From Helicobacter pylori (GTDB taxonomy: Bacteria; Campylobacterota; Campylobacteria; Campylobacterales; Helicobacteraceae): 64,000 nt of DNA. A program made the translations under genes and the position numbers. Where the stretch lies: contig NZ_CP051534.1 of the NCBI RefSeq assembly GCF_016748675.1, positions 496,001-560,000 of the forward strand. The letters run 5' to 3'. The notes beneath the pieces were generated by a model. The model saw nothing but the letters and a program-made list of their open reading frames with translations, ran no database searches and was not told where the DNA came from. Below, one piece after another: positions 1 to 8,208 of this stretch. How positions within the stretch are numbered: position 1 is the stretch's first letter; the number at the start of each line of letters is the position of its first letter.

Positions 1-1089
1 TTTGATCCTAAAAAGATATTTGGTAGTGGAGGTTTTGAAGATTTACCGATCATTTTACACGACGGCCAAGTGATCGCAGGAAACCACAGGATCCAAGGCA
101 TGCTCAATTTCACGCCTAAAAGCCGTTATTCTTACGAGAAAGCGATCAAAGAATACTATCACATAGATTTAAAACCGGACGAGCTATTAGTAAGAATGCC
201 TTCTAAACGCCTAAACCATACCGAGATCAACAATTTAGCGGCTTCTAGCAATCAAGGACGCTTTAACAGCGAGAGCGATCATGCGATAGCGGTTTTAAGC
301 CACTATGAAGCGAAATTAAAAGAATTAGACCAAAAATTAGACGCTGATAGCATTTACTCACTTAAAAATATCGTCGCTAAAAACCTTAATTTTGATAAGG
401 CTACTCATCCTAATGTAGGCGATAGCAACTTAGCGCTTTTAATGTTTAACATGCCAAGGACGAAGACGCAAGGGATAGAGTTGCTTAATCGTTGGCAGAA
501 AGAATTTTCTAACGACACTAAAAGCTATGAAAAAGTGAAAAAAATGTTTGTAGATAATGCCGGCAGTTTTCACAATCTAATCCATGACATGAACTTTCCT
601 AATGTAAGTCTTAACGCTTATTTAAGCAATATCATGGATCGCAGTTTTGCTAATTTAAAGAATTACCAAACAACAAGCGAGAGCCTGAAAGATTTGAGCG
701 AAAAATTCTATAAAACGAGTTCTTTAGATATGTTTGAAAAGAGCGATCAAGCCACAAGCGATATTAGCGAGATTTTAGGAGGTGCGATCGCACGATTTGC
801 GAGGTTTGATGATCCAAGCAAAGCGTTATTTGAAGCGTTAAGAAGCGATAACATTAAAAAAGGTTTGAAAGAATTTAAAATCGCTGATGTTACTAAGGAC
901 ATGTTTAATCCTGGTAGTAAAGAGTTTAAGGATATTGATATTTACGACTTCACGCATTACCTTTTAATGGTGAATAGAGAGCCGAATGAAAGTAACGAGA
1001 GCTTGAAGCGCTTGATTGAAGCCGTTAAAGACATGCAAAAAGAGAGCGAGAAAGGGATAAAACAAAAACTTGAAAAAGTCAAGGAGTAA
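1..1089 (+). CDS. ParB-like domain protein, 5' end outside window
   Basis: The reading frame is open from base 1, so the gene starts upstream; a GTG at 70 is internal. The first visible residues form a ParB/sulfiredoxin-type signature (DLPIILHDGQVIAGNHR, about residues 15-31 of the visible part), a fold used by plasmid and phage ParB-like proteins to bind or cut nucleotides or DNA. The rest is alpha-helical, charged and of no family I recognise. It is followed after 3 bases by a coiled-coil protein on the same strand, probably cotranscribed. Genes like this occur in H. pylori prophages and other mobile elements; that origin is inference from domain type and from lying beside, not within, a core gene run. 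The exact function is unknown. Confidence 0.6.
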   Translation, partial: FDPKKIFGSGGFEDLPIILHDGQVIAGNHRIQGMLNFTPKSRYSYEKAIKEYYHIDLKPDELLVRMPSKRLNHTEINNLAASSNQGRFNSESDHAIAVLSHYEAKLKELDQKLDADSIYSLKNIVAKNLNFDKATHPNVGDSNLALLMFNMPRTKTQGIELLNRWQKEFSNDTKSYEKVKKMFVDNAGSFHNLIHDMNFPNVSLNAYLSNIMDRSFANLKNYQTTSESLKDLSEKFYKTSSLDMFEKSDQATSDISEILGGAIARFARFDDPSKALFEALRSDNIKKGLKEFKIADVTKDMFNPGSKEFKDIDIYDFTHYLLMVNREPNESNESLKRLIEAVKDMQKESEKGIKQKLEKVKE

Positions 1090-1092
1090 AAA

Positions 1093-2214
1093 ATGAATTA
1101 CCCTAATTTGCCTAACAGCGTTTTAGAAATTACCGAGCAGCCAGAAGTGAAAGAAATCACTAACGAGCTATTAAAACAACTACAGAACGCTTTAAATTCT
1201 AATAGTCTTTTTACTGAGCAAGTGGAATTAAGCCTTAAAGGGATCGTTAGGATTTTAGAGGTGCTTTTGAGTTTGGATTTTTTTAAGAATGCGAACGAAA
1301 TTGATAGCAGTTTAAGAAATTCCATTGAATGGCTGAGTAACGCCGGCGAGAGCTTAAAAAATAAAATGAAAGAATACGAGGGCTTTTTTAGCGAGTTTAA
1401 TGCGAGCATGCGAGCTAATGAGCAAGAAGTAACGAACATCTTAAACGCTAACACCCAAAACATTAAAAGCGAAGTTAAAAAACTAGAAAACCAATTGATA
1501 GAAACCGCTACAAGGCTTTTAACGAGCTATCAAATCTTTTTAAACCAGGCTAAAGAAAGCGCTACAGCGCAAATAAGCACCAGTGAAACCCAAAGCCTTG
1601 AAGCGATTACGCAAGCTAAAACAACCGCTAACAACGAGATAAGCAACAACCAAACGCAAGCAATAAATAACATTAACGAAGCAAAAGTTAGCGCTAACAA
1701 TGAAATAAACACCAATAAGCAAGAAGCTTTAAACCACATCACGCAAGAAAAAAACCAAGCCACAAGCGAGATTACTGAAGCGAAAAAAACCGCATTTAAC
1801 GAACTTTTAGAAACCTTAAAGCCGAAGTTTAGCGGCTTGTTTGTGGGCGCTTACTATATTCGCAATGTGATTTATATTCAAGGAGGATGGGAGCAGAAAG
1901 TCAGGGATTTGAGCGACTACACGCTAGAAAAAAGCAAGAAATACGAAATAGAGGTATTTTTTCAATTTTTGAGCGCGAAAACTTTAGAAGCTGGTGCGTT
2001 TTTTGGGCTGAAAGTGCAAGAAGGCTTTTTGAAAGAAAGCATCCAAAAGATCACGCATAAGTATGCATCGCAAATTTATTATAAAAAACTTTTAGTAGAA
2101 AGCGTGAGCGGTGTTTTAAGCTTGTATCATGGTTATTTTTACGGGAATATCAATTATTTTAATGAAGCGATCATAACGATTATATCAACAAAGAGGGCTT
2201 TAAAAGGGTTATAA
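1093..2214 (+). CDS. coiled-coil protein, possibly phage fibre-like
   Basis: A 373-residue protein starting at ATG shortly after the ParB-like gene, with AAGGAG upstream. Residues about 90-240 are a long coiled coil with degenerate repeats of the type (T/S)xANNEIxxNxxQAxxNIxxAK, as in trimeric fibre stalks. The C-terminal part (about 245-373) is a compact region rich in Tyr and Phe. No signal peptide is seen. The stalk-plus-cap layout suggests a phage tail-fibre or other structural protein, but this rests on architecture only; a filament-forming cytosolic protein is also possible. It is the last gene before the chromosomal kchA locus, so it may mark the right end of an integrated element. Confidence 0.5.
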   Translation: MNYPNLPNSVLEITEQPEVKEITNELLKQLQNALNSNSLFTEQVELSLKGIVRILEVLLSLDFFKNANEIDSSLRNSIEWLSNAGESLKNKMKEYEGFFSEFNASMRANEQEVTNILNANTQNIKSEVKKLENQLIETATRLLTSYQIFLNQAKESATAQISTSETQSLEAITQAKTTANNEISNNQTQAINNINEAKVSANNEINTNKQEALNHITQEKNQATSEITEAKKTAFNELLETLKPKFSGLFVGAYYIRNVIYIQGGWEQKVRDLSDYTLEKSKKYEIEVFFQFLSAKTLEAGAFFGLKVQEGFLKESIQKITHKYASQIYYKKLLVESVSGVLSLYHGYFYGNINYFNEAIITIISTKRALKGL

Positions 2215-2282
2215 TTAACTCTCATTGAGTGTATGGGTGTGAGAAAAATAAGCCTCAAATCCGTTTAAATCTTGGATCTGTT

Positions 2283-2391
2283 CTCATCAAACATGAATGG
2301 CTAAAACTTTTTGGCTAACGCCAAGCTCTTTGCTATTGACTGTAAAAAATGTTTTTAGCATTTTAGATTTTATTATCCATATTTGATGAGA
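2283..2391. repeat. imperfect inverted repeats bounding about 109 bp
   Basis: CTCATCAAACATGAAT at 2283 faces ATATTTGATGAG ending at 2390; the arms match over roughly 12 of the first 14 positions and then degenerate. The interior holds two short hairpins (TTGGC-TAAC-GCCAA near 2310 and AAAATG-TTTTTAG-CATTTT near 2346). It sits between the fibre-like gene and the 3' end of kchA. It could be a small non-autonomous element, an element end or a complex terminator. Confidence 0.35.
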
Positions 2392-2426
2392 GCTAAACCT
2401 TTTCTATTTAAAAAGGGCTGTATCAA

Positions 2427-3563
2427 TCACAAGGAAATGTAATCCACTTCTTTGGGTCTTTGATGGTTGGCAATGAGTTGCTTACAGGTCGCAATGCCTT
2501 CTGAAGTGCCAACCATTAATAGTTTGGATTCGCTTGCAATAATCGTTTCTCCATCAGGCATGGGGATGTATTTGCCATCTTTTTGAGTGATACCAATCAC
2601 AAACGCTTTAGCGATCTCTCTAAAATGGGCTTCTTTTAATTTCCTTAACACAAGCCAGCTGGTTTTGGGGACAATCACTTCCTCTAAGTCTAAAAGCGTG
2701 TCTTTTTTATTGATAAAACGCTCTAAGATATTTTCCATATCCGGACGCACCGCCATAGCGCTCACTCTCTGCGCCATGAGTTTTGTAGGGGAAACCACCA
2801 TATCAGCCCCTAATTTTTTTAATTTTTCCAAGCCTTCATCGCTATGCGCGCTCGCAATGATGTAGTAAGGTTTGCGCTTTAATTCCTTTTCAAACAAGCG
2901 CACGCTCACCATTAACGCCACATTCACCGGTAAAATCTTAGACAACGCCACAACGCCCCTAGCGCTGCTTAAGTGGGTTTTTAGCATGGCTAAATTGGTG
3001 TGCGGATCGCCTATGATATAGTAGGGGTATTTGTGCTTAATGGCTTCTTCTTCAAAACTAGGGTCATTATCCACGACCACAAAGGGGATTTGAGCGGAGC
3101 GGAACTGCTTGCTCAATTCAATGGTGTATTCGTTGTGGTAACAAATCACATAATGATCCTTAAGGCGCGCGATTTTATAAATCATACCTTTCTCCTTAAT
3201 CAATCTGGTAAGCGTGCCTTTATTGACCACGCTAACTAAAATAGCCACGCTAAAGGCAATGATTCCTGCCCCAAAAAACATTAAAATGGAAGTTAAAAAA
3301 ATACTTATAGGCCCGAACTGGCTTTCATTTAAAGCGCCAAACCCTGTAGCTGTCATGGTGTAAGTCGTTTGAAAGAAAGCTTGCATAAGGCTATAATTTT
3401 CTAGGGCGAAGTATCCCAGAGTGCCTAAAAGCACAAGCAATTGGATTAAAATAAGCGGGAGTCTAAAGACCTTAAATTGCTCATAGATTTCAGAATTTAA
3501 ATTGACTTCTGGCTGAATTTCATCGTCTTTTTTGATTTTAAAAAATTTCAACTTTTCAAACAA
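2427..3563 (-). CDS. kchA: potassium channel with RCK domain (HpKchA)
   Basis: Inner-membrane K+ uptake channel; the H. pylori HpKchA homologue is known to be needed for growth at low K+ and for gastric colonisation. The sequence shows one membrane segment (about 33-53), a pore loop with the filter-like stretch TMTATGFG (about 68-75), a second membrane segment (about 85-110) and a cytosolic TrkA-N/RCK region from about 125. The usual glycine-rich nucleotide motif of RCK domains is replaced by CYHNEY, so ligand binding may differ. I chose the TTG at 3563 because AGGA lies 7 bases upstream; an alternative TTG two codons earlier has no proper spacing. The gene stands alone, convergent to the mobile-looking genes on its left. 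Confidence 0.88.
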   Translation of the reverse strand: MFEKLKFFKIKKDDEIQPEVNLNSEIYEQFKVFRLPLILIQLLVLLGTLGYFALENYSLMQAFFQTTYTMTATGFGALNESQFGPISIFLTSILMFFGAGIIAFSVAILVSVVNKGTLTRLIKEKGMIYKIARLKDHYVICYHNEYTIELSKQFRSAQIPFVVVDNDPSFEEEAIKHKYPYYIIGDPHTNLAMLKTHLSSARGVVALSKILPVNVALMVSVRLFEKELKRKPYYIIASAHSDEGLEKLKKLGADMVVSPTKLMAQRVSAMAVRPDMENILERFINKKDTLLDLEEVIVPKTSWLVLRKLKEAHFREIAKAFVIGITQKDGKYIPMPDGETIIASESKLLMVGTSEGIATCKQLIANHQRPKEVDYISL

Positions 3564-3748
3564 AACCAATTCCTAGATCAAAATAAATTCTTTTGAAAGC
3601 GTTTACCTCTAAATTTAATCAAAACGCTAACCTAATTTAGGCTGTGTTTTAATCTTAAAAAGAAGTTTAGATTTAAGGGGAGTTTTAAAAAGGTTATCAA
3701 AAACATCAAAACCACCCCTACAATCAAAATGGATAGAAATTCTAAAAA

Positions 3749-3937
3749 CTAAGCCCCTTTACGCATGGTTCTTAAAGTGGAAGCAGCCACCTTAATGCGT
3801 TTAGTCGTGCCATCGTCTAATTGGATCTTAATCGATCGCAAGTTAGGGAGTAAGCGGCGCTTGTTTTTGTTGTTCGCATGACTGACATGATTGCCTATCA
3901 TAGGCCCTTTAAAAGTTAAAGCGCATCTTTTTGCCAT
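3749..3937 (-). CDS. rpmB: 50S ribosomal protein L28
   Basis: A 62-residue basic protein beginning [20 protein letters not shown], the usual L28 start, ending in the conserved STLRTMRKG region. It is part of the large ribosomal subunit. It has a normal length for the family and its own promoter-like sequence upstream (reverse-strand TATAAT at 3970-3975). It is separated by about 185 bases from kchA and about 100 bases from the HpaA-like gene, so it is probably a single-gene unit or lightly coupled to them. Confidence 0.95.
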   Translation of the reverse strand: MAKRCALTFKGPMIGNHVSHANNKNKRRLLPNLRSIKIQLDDGTTKRIKVAASTLRTMRKGA

Positions 3938-3969
3938 TGTGTATCCTTAAATATTGAAATGAATTTGAC

Positions 3970-3975
3970 ATTATA
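3970..3975 (-). promoter_or_regulatory. -10 box of rpmB
   Basis: Reverse-strand TATAAT in the context GTATAATG, about 33 bases upstream of the rpmB start. No clear -35 box, as is usual in H. pylori. Confidence 0.5.
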
Positions 3976-4036
3976 CTTAAAATAACCTTTAAAAAGACTG
4001 ATTTTAAGGCTAATTTTTAAATGGTTCGTTTAAGAA

Positions 4037-4879
4037 CTACTTTTTTTGAGGCATAGAACTTTTAAAGCCTTTCATTCTATCAATAGCGTCTCTGTATTTG
4101 GCGATATTTTCTTCTGTAAGTTCTGTTACAGCTTTTTTCATGACAACCGCATACATTCTGTTTAAAATCCTGTGTATCGCATCTTCTTTATTCTTATCCA
4201 AATTTTCATGGATAACGCTTTTTGAAGAATTAAACCCTCCTGAAGCGTTATTAGTAGAGGTGTATGTGTATATTACTGCTTGAAAAGTTCCTACTTCCAC
4301 AGCAAAATCATGGACGACACGATTGCTTTCTGGCTCATAAAAATTAAACCATACAGAGCCTGAGCTTTGATCCACTAGCGTGTCTAAATTAGGATTATTG
4401 GGATCTTTTAAATTCATTTTCAAATCTTCTAAGATTCCTACCCACCCTTTTAGATCCAAAACGGAAAAAATCTTTTTCTTATCTTGATCGCTCAAAGCCT
4501 TTTCATCTTGAAAACGCAACACTTGATAGCCTCTTTTTTCAAAAATAGTCTGGATTTGATTGGCTAAAGCGTCTTGAAACTTATCAATATAGGGCTTTAG
4601 ATTATCGCTCACTTGAATGCGTGGCATTAAAATACCTACAACATGATGGTTTTGTGGGGCTTGAACAATATACACCGGGTAATTAAAATCTAGTGGCGTA
4701 ACATGTTCAGAGCTTGTTTGTATTCTTTCATGAGTTTGAACTTGATTTTTGGCGTCATTTGGTTTTTTTGTCTCAGCGCTTGGATTCATCGCACAACCGA
4801 TTAACACGCCTGAAAGCCCTAAAGCCACTAATATTTTAGAATAAACCCTAACTTTTTTAGAAATAAACGAACGCTCTAT
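4037..4879 (-). CDS. HpaA-family lipoprotein (HpaA paralogue)
   Basis: A surface or flagellar-sheath type lipoprotein of the neuraminyllactose-binding haemagglutinin (HpaA) family, found only in Helicobacter; ligand unknown. The mature part follows the lipobox LIGC, and the C-terminus ends KGFKSSMPQKK. Choice of start is difficult: the only ordinary in-frame start is GTG 4828, which leaves a signal peptide of about 11 residues with no positive charge. The frame is open back to a stop at about 4889 and contains SKKVRVYSKILVALGLS, a proper n- and h-region. An ATA codon at 4879 has AGGAG upstream with 6-base spacing and lies shortly after a reverse -10 box (4912-4917). I therefore annotate from ATA 4879, as a non-canonical start or a mutated ATG. 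Confidence 0.75.
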   Translation of the reverse strand: MERSFISKKVRVYSKILVALGLSGVLIGCAMNPSAETKKPNDAKNQVQTHERIQTSSEHVTPLDFNYPVYIVQAPQNHHVVGILMPRIQVSDNLKPYIDKFQDALANQIQTIFEKRGYQVLRFQDEKALSDQDKKKIFSVLDLKGWVGILEDLKMNLKDPNNPNLDTLVDQSSGSVWFNFYEPESNRVVHDFAVEVGTFQAVIYTYTSTNNASGGFNSSKSVIHENLDKNKEDAIHRILNRMYAVVMKKAVTELTEENIAKYRDAIDRMKGFKSSMPQKK

Positions 4880-4911
4880 AAAAGACTCCTAAAATAAAAA
4901 TTGAAACCATG

Positions 4912-4917
4912 ATTATA
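4912..4917 (-). promoter_or_regulatory. -10 box of the HpaA-like gene
   Basis: Reverse-strand TATAAT in AGTATAATC. Transcription would begin near 4904, giving a leader of about 25 bases to the proposed ATA start and about 75 bases to the GTG alternative. Confidence 0.5.
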
Positions 4918-4943
4918 CTATTTTTAAGTAAATCAATTTGCGC

Positions 4944-4949
4944 TACAAT
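4944..4949 (+). promoter_or_regulatory. -10 box of mraY-murD
   Basis: TACAAT preceded by TTGCGC, about 49 bases upstream of the chosen mraY start. It is divergent from the HpaA-like gene promoter about 30 bases away. Confidence 0.4.
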
Positions 4950-4997
4950 TATGCTTTTTCTAATCTATAAGCAGGCATGGCGATTTTAGGGGATTTT

Positions 4998-6059
4998 ATG
5001 CTCTATTCTTTACTATATGGCTATTTTAATATCAATCTTTTCCAGTATTTGACCTTTAGAGCAGGGTTAGGGTTTTTCATAGCCTTTTTCCTCACGCTTT
5101 TTTTAATGCCTAAATTCATTCTATGGGCCAAGGCTAAAAAGGCTAACCAGCCCATTTCAAGCTTTGTGCCAAGCCACCAGAATAAAAAGGATACCCCTAC
5201 GATGGGGGGGATTGTGTTTGTTTTTGCAACCATTGTTGCGAGCGTGTTGTGCGCGTCTTTGGGCAATCTTTATGTGTTGTTAGGGATAATCGTGTTAGTG
5301 GGCTTTAGTTTTGTGGGTTTTAGAGACGATTACACTAAAATCAACCAGCAAAGCAACGCCGGAATGAGCGCAAAAATGAAATTTGGCATGCTTTTTGTCC
5401 TTTCGCTTGTAGTGTCTGTTTTATTGAGCCTTAAGGGGTTAGACACTTTTTTATACGCGCCTTTTTTGAAAAACCCCTTGTTTGAAATGCCTACGATGTT
5501 AGCGGTTGGTTTTTGGGTGTTGGTTTTTTTATCCACGAGCAATGCGGTGAATTTAACCGACGGCTTAGACGGCTTAGCGAGCGTGCCTAGCATTTTCACC
5601 CTTTTAAGCCTTTCTATCTTTGTGTATGTGGCAGGGAATGCGGAATTTTCTAAATATTTGCTCTATCCTAAAGTCATAGATGTGGGGGAATTGTTTGTTG
5701 TCTCGCTGGCGTTAGTGGGATCGCTCTTTGGCTTTTTGTGGTATAACTGCAACCCAGCAAGCGTGTTTATGGGCGATAGCGGGAGTTTGGCAATAGGAGG
5801 GTTTATCGCTTATAACGCTATTGTTTCGCATAATGAAATCTTACTCGTTTTAATGGGATCGATTTTTGTGGTAGAAACTCTGTCTGTGATCTTGCAAGTA
5901 GGGAGCTATAAAACCCGTAAAAAACGCCTTTTTTTAATGGCGCCCATCCATCATCATTTTGAGCAAAAGGGTTGGGCAGAAAATAAGGTGATCGTGCGTT
6001 TTTGGATCATTTCTATGCTGAGTAATTTAGTCGCTCTTTTAAGCTTGAAAGTGCGTTAA
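4998..6059 (+). CDS. mraY: phospho-MurNAc-pentapeptide transferase
   Basis: Integral inner-membrane enzyme that links UDP-MurNAc-pentapeptide to undecaprenyl phosphate, giving lipid I. Hallmarks are [12 protein letters not shown] (loop 1), [13 protein letters not shown] with the catalytic Asp residues, and HHHFEQKGW near the C-terminus. About ten hydrophobic segments are visible. The ATG at 4998 is preferred over 4977 because AGGGGA lies 5 bases upstream and the resulting 353 residues start [10 protein letters not shown] as usual for the genus. A 7-G run lies at 5204-5210 inside the gene. murD starts two bases after the stop, so the two form an operon for consecutive peptidoglycan steps. Confidence 0.95.
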   Translation: MLYSLLYGYFNINLFQYLTFRAGLGFFIAFFLTLFLMPKFILWAKAKKANQPISSFVPSHQNKKDTPTMGGIVFVFATIVASVLCASLGNLYVLLGIIVLVGFSFVGFRDDYTKINQQSNAGMSAKMKFGMLFVLSLVVSVLLSLKGLDTFLYAPFLKNPLFEMPTMLAVGFWVLVFLSTSNAVNLTDGLDGLASVPSIFTLLSLSIFVYVAGNAEFSKYLLYPKVIDVGELFVVSLALVGSLFGFLWYNCNPASVFMGDSGSLAIGGFIAYNAIVSHNEILLVLMGSIFVVETLSVILQVGSYKTRKKRLFLMAPIHHHFEQKGWAENKVIVRFWIISMLSNLVALLSLKVR

Positions 6060-6060
6060 A

Positions 6061-7329
6061 ATGAAAATCTCTTTATTGGGGCATGGCAAAACCACTCTAG
6101 CCCTAGCGCGTTTTTTTAAAAAAAACCATAACGAAGTCAAATTTTTTGATGATAAATTCACTTCATTTTTTAAAGATAGAGAGGGTTTTCTTTGCTATCC
6201 TAGTAAGGATTTCAACCCTAATGATTCCCAACTAGAGATAGTCAGTCCGGGCATTAGTTTCACGCACCCTTTAGTCATAAAAGCCAAGCATTTAATGAGC
6301 GAATACGATTATATTGATAGCTTGTTTGATCATTCTTTCACGCCTACGATGATAAGTATTAGCGGCACTAATGGTAAAACCACCACGACAGAAATGCTCA
6401 CCATGCTTTTAGAAGATTTTAAGGCTGTGAGTGGGGGGAATATCGGCACGCCCTTGATTGAATTGTTTGAAAAGCAATCGCCCTTGTGGGTGTTAGAAAC
6501 AAGCTCTTTTTCTTTGCACTACACCAATAAGGCTTACCCTTTAATCTACTTGCTCATCAATGTAGAAGCCGATCATTTGACTTGGCATTGCAATTTTGAA
6601 AATTATTTGAACGCTAAACTCAAGGTTTTATCGTTGATGCCTAAAACTTCGCTCGCTATCCTCCCTTTAAAATTCAAAGAACACCCCATTATTCAAAACT
6701 CGCAAGCGCAAAAAATCTTTTTTGACAAAAGCGAAGAGGTTTTAGAGCGTTTAGAAATCCCTTCTAACGCTCTTTTTTTTAAGGGAGCGTTTTTATTAGA
6801 CGCTGCCTTAGCCCTTTTAGTTTATGAGCAATTTTTAAAAATAAAGAATTTAAAATGGCAAGATTATAGAGAAAACGCCCTTAAAAGACTGAACGCTTTT
6901 AAAATCGGCTCGCATAAAATGGAAGAATTTAGGGATAAAGAAGGGCGTTTGTGGGTAGATGACAGCAAGGCCACGAACATTGATGCCACCTTACAAGCTC
7001 TAAAAACCTTTAAAAACCAAAAAATCCATTTGATTTTAGGGGGCGATATTAAAGGGGTCAATTTAACCCCCCTTTTTGAAGAGTTTAAAAACTATAAAAT
7101 AAGCCTTTATGCCATAGGATCAAGCGCTTCTATCATCCAAGCCTTAGCGTTAGAATTTAATGTTTCTTGTCAGGTTTGTTTAAAGTTAGAAAAAGCGGTT
7201 CAAGAAATTAAAAGCGTTTTATTGCAAAATGAAATCGCTTTGCTTTCGCCTAGTGCGGCCAGTTTGGATCAATTTTCTTCGTATAAAGAAAGGGGTGAAA
7301 AATTCAAGGCGTTTGTTTTAAAAGACTAA
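6061..7329 (+). CDS. murD: UDP-MurNAc-L-alanine--D-glutamate ligase
   Basis: Cytosolic ATP-dependent Mur ligase adding D-Glu to UDP-MurNAc-L-Ala. It shows the Mur ligase P-loop [12 protein letters not shown] (about 101-112), the central-domain [16 protein letters not shown] region and the C-terminal [13 protein letters not shown] and [17 protein letters not shown] motifs (substrate and ADP handling). Its 422 residues are slightly shorter than E. coli MurD, typical for Epsilonproteobacteria. It directly follows mraY. Its stop codon overlaps by two bases the stop of the convergent DUF493 gene. Confidence 0.95.
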   Translation: MKISLLGHGKTTLALARFFKKNHNEVKFFDDKFTSFFKDREGFLCYPSKDFNPNDSQLEIVSPGISFTHPLVIKAKHLMSEYDYIDSLFDHSFTPTMISISGTNGKTTTTEMLTMLLEDFKAVSGGNIGTPLIELFEKQSPLWVLETSSFSLHYTNKAYPLIYLLINVEADHLTWHCNFENYLNAKLKVLSLMPKTSLAILPLKFKEHPIIQNSQAQKIFFDKSEEVLERLEIPSNALFFKGAFLLDAALALLVYEQFLKIKNLKWQDYRENALKRLNAFKIGSHKMEEFRDKEGRLWVDDSKATNIDATLQALKTFKNQKIHLILGGDIKGVNLTPLFEEFKNYKISLYAIGSSASIIQALALEFNVSCQVCLKLEKAVQEIKSVLLQNEIALLSPSAASLDQFSSYKERGEKFKAFVLKD

Positions 7330-7586
7330 AGTGCATGCGCCACAATCTCTAATTGTGAAATTTTTTGAAAAATCTCATTCCGTTCTACTTCGCTTGAAAC
7401 TTCCATAGAAACATTAAAGCTATAAAATTTAGCGTTTTTAGAAGTGTTTTTGAATTCCAATTTAAAGGGGCGTTGGTAGGTTTCTAAAAGCTCTTTTAAC
7501 ATGCTTGTATTGTTAGTGGTCATAATCACTCTATAATCCCAAAGACAAGGGTAAATAATGGTGGGTTTTTCTAAATCAGACGGCAT
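7326..7586 (-). CDS. DUF493/YbeD-like small protein
   Basis: An 86-residue protein ([20 protein letters not shown]...) of the DUF493/YbeD family, a small ACT-like alpha/beta fold; the H. pylori member is the structurally studied HP0495. YbeD relatives are linked to regulation of lipoate or thioesterase functions, but the role here is unknown. The frame extends upstream without a stop, but MPSDLEK is the expected start, and it overlaps the end of the thioesterase gene by 11 bases, which indicates translational coupling. Confidence 0.85.
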   Translation of the reverse strand: MPSDLEKPTIIYPCLWDYRVIMTTNNTSMLKELLETYQRPFKLEFKNTSKNAKFYSFNVSMEVSSEVERNEIFQKISQLEIVAHAL

Positions 7587-7977
7587 TGAACAGCTCCTTA
7601 AACAATTTAGGAATGGCAATAGGGCTGTATGTAGAGCGGTTGACAAAGCCAAACTTGATTTCTGAAGCAAAGACTTTAAAGGGCTTCATAGGCTCTAAAG
7701 AAGCGTTTTGGATGCAATAAATTTCTTGAAAAAGCACCACAAAAACCTTTCTTAATTCTTTAATTTGCGTTCTTATCTCTAAGACTTGTCCTAAACTCGC
7801 AGGGGTGAAAAAATCCGCTTTGATAGAGCGGATAACAAACACGCCTTCTTCATTTTCGGGCAAGACATTCTGTTTAAAAAAAAACTCGCTCCTAGCCCTT
7901 TCGCAATATTTCAAATAATTCGCATGATAGACCACGCCTTCAGAGTCGGTATCTTCGTAATATACCCTACAGCGCAT
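7576..7977 (-). CDS. ybgC: YbgC-type acyl-CoA thioesterase
   Basis: A 133-residue hot-dog fold thioesterase of the 4-hydroxybenzoyl-CoA thioesterase/YbgC family. The N-terminus RCRVYYEDTDSEGVVYHANY carries the catalytic Asp of the family (DTD) and the conserved HANYL(K)(Y) region. YbgC enzymes hydrolyse acyl-CoA esters and are thought to act in phospholipid metabolism; the H. pylori protein has been studied as HP0496. The start ATG 7977 has GGGGAAT upstream. It is the first gene of a two-gene unit with the DUF493 gene. Confidence 0.9.
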   Translation of the reverse strand: MRCRVYYEDTDSEGVVYHANYLKYCERARSEFFFKQNVLPENEEGVFVIRSIKADFFTPASLGQVLEIRTQIKELRKVFVVLFQEIYCIQNASLEPMKPFKVFASEIKFGFVNRSTYSPIAIPKLFKELFNAV

Positions 7978-8013
7978 TAATTCCCCTTACTTAAATAATG
8001 AAATTTTCTTAAA

Positions 8014-8019
8014 ATTATA
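8014..8019 (-). promoter_or_regulatory. -10 box of the ybgC unit
   Basis: Reverse-strand TATAAT in TTGTATAATTTT, about 37 bases upstream of the ybgC start. Confidence 0.5.
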
Positions 8020-8040
8020 CAATATGTAACTTAACTATAG

Positions 8041-8046
8041 TATAAT
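8041..8046 (+). promoter_or_regulatory. -10 box upstream of the NSS transporter genes
   Basis: TATAAT in TAGTATAATCC. It would give a leader of about 155 bases before the first transporter gene. Confidence 0.45.
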
Positions 8047-8152
8047 CCAAGTGCGTTGCTTTATAATTTTTTAGGTATTTTTGAAGTGGGTTTTTTCTTA
8101 AATCTTAAGATCTTTAGAGATTTCAAAAAACTAATACAGCAATAGTTGGGCG

Positions 8153-8174
8153 ATTAAGGACATAGCTCCTTAAT
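8153..8174 (+). promoter_or_regulatory. stem-loop in the transporter leader
   Basis: Perfect 8-bp inverted repeat ATTAAGGA / TCCTTAAT around a CATAGC loop, followed by TTTTAAT. It lies 35 bases before the first transporter start, between promoter and gene. It could be a weak attenuator or an mRNA-stability element. Confidence 0.4.
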
Positions 8175-8208
8175 TTTAATCATTGACAAGGAGTTTGGTA
8201 GTTAGGAT

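Noticed and set aside
5204-5210. G7 run in mraY as a phase-variation tract
   Set aside because: mraY is essential and the run is short; G6-G7 runs also occur in glcD and dapB without known switching.
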